DNA from: Paraburkholderia sp. FT54
GTDB lineage: Bacteria; Pseudomonadota; Gammaproteobacteria; Burkholderiales; Burkholderiaceae
Reading direction: 5' to 3'
DNA length: 64,000 bases
NCBI RefSeq assembly: GCF_031585635.1
Contig: NZ_CP134196.1
Location: forward strand, 1,240,001 to 1,304,000
Each line of letters starts with the position of its first letter. Position 1 is the first letter of the stretch. Shown here piece after piece: positions 62,838-64,000 of the stretch. The notes beneath the pieces are model-generated. The model saw only the letters and a list, made by a program, of their open reading frames with translations. It was not told the origin of the DNA and did no database searches. The translations under genes and the position numbers were made by a program.

Positions 62838-64000
62838 ATGTCCACTTTCACGTCGTCCCTTGCGAATCCCGATCCGGGCCGCCCAGGCGTTGCATTGGTG
62901 AGTATCAGCCGGTTGCAGTCGCTTTGCGAGACTGTCGCGCCGCGCTACGCCGGGCGCGCGAAATTCTTCCCGGTTCGGGAAGGCTACGGCGCGGCCGTCA
63001 CCGCCTTGCAGGCCTATGTGGACGCAGGCTCGGTCGACGTCGTGCTGGCCGCCGGCTCGAACGGCGCCTACCTGCGCGACCACCTGAGCGTGCCGGTCGT
63101 GATGGTCAAGGTGAACGGCTTCGACGTCCTGAGCGCGATCACCCGCGCCACGACCACGTGGCCGAACGCGCAGATCGGCCTCGTGCTGCACGAAACGATT
63201 TCGCACGAACTGGCCGACCTGAGCGCGTGGCTGAAAGTCAGCCTGAAACAGCGCGCCTACCGGTCGATCGACGAAGTGCGACTCGCGGTCGACAGCCTCG
63301 CCGCCGAAGGCTGCAGCGTCATCATCGGGCCCGGCATGGCTTGCGACTTCGCCCAGCAGGCGGGGCTCGCGAGCGTGTTCCTGTACTCGCTCGGGGCGGT
63401 CGAGGAAGCGTTCGAACGCTCGGTCGAACTGGCGCGCGTGAGCCGCCAGAAGGAATCGAAGCGCGTGCGCCTGAACACGATCGTGGCGCATCTGCGCGAC
63501 GGCGTCGCCGCTTTCGACGGTGCCGGCCAGGTCGAAGCCGTCAATCCGGCCATGCTCGATCTGCTCGGCCTCGACCGCGAGCGGGACGTGGCCGCGCAAG
63601 TCGAGCGCGCCGTCGGGCCGTTGCTGCGTGAGACGCTCGAGCGCGACCTGCCGATCGAGGAGCGGATCGAGCAGATCGGCGGCCGCGCGCTGATCGTCAA
63701 TTGCGTGCCGATCGTGGAGCAGGGCGTGCGCTCCGGTTCCGTGGTGACGTTGCAGGACGCGCTGGTCGCACAGCGGATCGACCGCTCGCTGCGCACCAGC
63801 CAGCGGCCGAAGCAGCTGGTCGCGCGCCATCAACTGGACGATCTGATCGGCAGCTCGGCGGCGCTCGAGCGCGTGCGACGACTGGCGCGCGCCGGCGCGG
63901 CGCACGACGCCACCGTGCTCCTGAGCGGCGAAAGCGGCACCGGAAAGGAACTGGTCGCGCAAGGCATCCACACTGCGAGCCGGCGGCGCGGCAATCCGTT
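62838..64000 (+). CDS. PrpR-type sigma-54-dependent activator (3' end outside window)
   Basis: About 387 residues visible. PrpR_N-type sensory domain (about 15-190: KFFPVREGYGAAVTALQAYV, VVLAAGSNGAYLRDHL, CSVIIGPGMACDFAQQAG), then a PAS-like segment (LRDGVAAFDGAGQVEAVNPA), then the AAA+ start with Walker A SGESGTGKE near residue 373. PrpR proteins sense a 2-methylcitrate-type metabolite and activate sigma-54 promoters. It is divergent from the lyase gene; no other prp genes are in view. GAFTGA lies beyond the window. Confidence 0.9.
   Translation, partial: MSTFTSSLANPDPGRPGVALVSISRLQSLCETVAPRYAGRAKFFPVREGYGAAVTALQAYVDAGSVDVVLAAGSNGAYLRDHLSVPVVMVKVNGFDVLSAITRATTTWPNAQIGLVLHETISHELADLSAWLKVSLKQRAYRSIDEVRLAVDSLAAEGCSVIIGPGMACDFAQQAGLASVFLYSLGAVEEAFERSVELARVSRQKESKRVRLNTIVAHLRDGVAAFDGAGQVEAVNPAMLDLLGLDRERDVAAQVERAVGPLLRETLERDLPIEERIEQIGGRALIVNCVPIVEQGVRSGSVVTLQDALVAQRIDRSLRTSQRPKQLVARHQLDDLIGSSAALERVRRLARAGAAHDATVLLSGESGTGKELVAQGIHTASRRRGNP

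Noticed and set aside
1..64000. Search for insertion sequences, integrases, phage genes, tRNA and rRNA genes
   Set aside because: None recognised; no transposase motifs or inverted-repeat-bounded elements were seen.

Overview
The window is GC-rich, densely coded chromosomal DNA from a Burkholderia/Paraburkholderia-type beta-proteobacterium. The best markers are an adjacent convergent pair for a DSF-type fatty-acid signal (RpfF synthase and RpfR PAS-GGDEF-EAL receptor), an orphan second copy of rpoN, lutABC, a Lhr helicase and many stress proteins typical of this group. There are no rRNA, tRNA, IS or prophage genes. The gene mix suggests a secondary chromosome (inference).

Layout. 0-3.5 kb: end of an M20 peptidase, an Ldh2-family dehydrogenase, then rpfF. 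3.5-10.3 kb: rpfR and lhr on the minus strand. 10.6-15.2 kb: an aldo/keto reductase, an AhpD-like protein with a divergent AraC regulator, a FUSC-like membrane protein and a cation/proton antiporter. 15.2-25 kb: a cluster of small stress or envelope genes (DUF3175, PRC-barrel, Gly-rich exported protein, topoisomerase IB, acidic protein, DJ-1/PfpI, DUF4142, DUF1488, glycine-zipper protein, a 79-residue anchored protein, PA2169-type bundle, BON) ending in rpoN2. Nearly every transcription start in this cluster is preceded by a -24/-12 (GG-N10-GC) element, and so is rpoN2 itself. I read this as an RpoN island beside its own, apparently autoregulated, sigma gene. It is the most interesting feature of the window.

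25-31.2 kb: aminotransferase, S10 peptidase and the lutABC lactate-oxidation operon. 31.2-35.4 kb: a two-gene operon under a perfect LexA box, encoding a FAN1-like VRR-NUC nuclease and a PD-(D/E)XK plus Fe-S XPD/DinG-like helicase fusion. 35.5-41.4 kb: alpha/beta hydrolase, large MscS channel, NIPSNAP protein and a DHA2 exporter. 41.6-46 kb: a sigma-54 activator with a degenerate receiver, a 1.3-kb non-coding stretch with several dyads and a -24/-12 promoter, then a small protein and an orphan CpaE/TadZ-like ATPase. 46.4-54.2 kb: nadV, then a molybdenum region (solute-binding protein, fused permease-ATPase, a ModE-box-like operator, a molybdopterin-domain protein, a NifQ-like protein, a short ModE regulator, a DUF2325 protein). 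54.3-61.3 kb: an unknown protein, a LysR regulator divergent from a DHA2 exporter, an NTF2-like protein, a prolyl-4-hydroxylase-like oxygenase, GNAT and another MFS. 61.7-64 kb: an isocitrate-lyase-superfamily lyase with a near-perfect sigma-54 promoter, divergent from a PrpR-type activator that runs off the window.

Gene calls rest on reading motifs in translated sequence. Promoter and operator calls come from eye matching to consensus and are untested.
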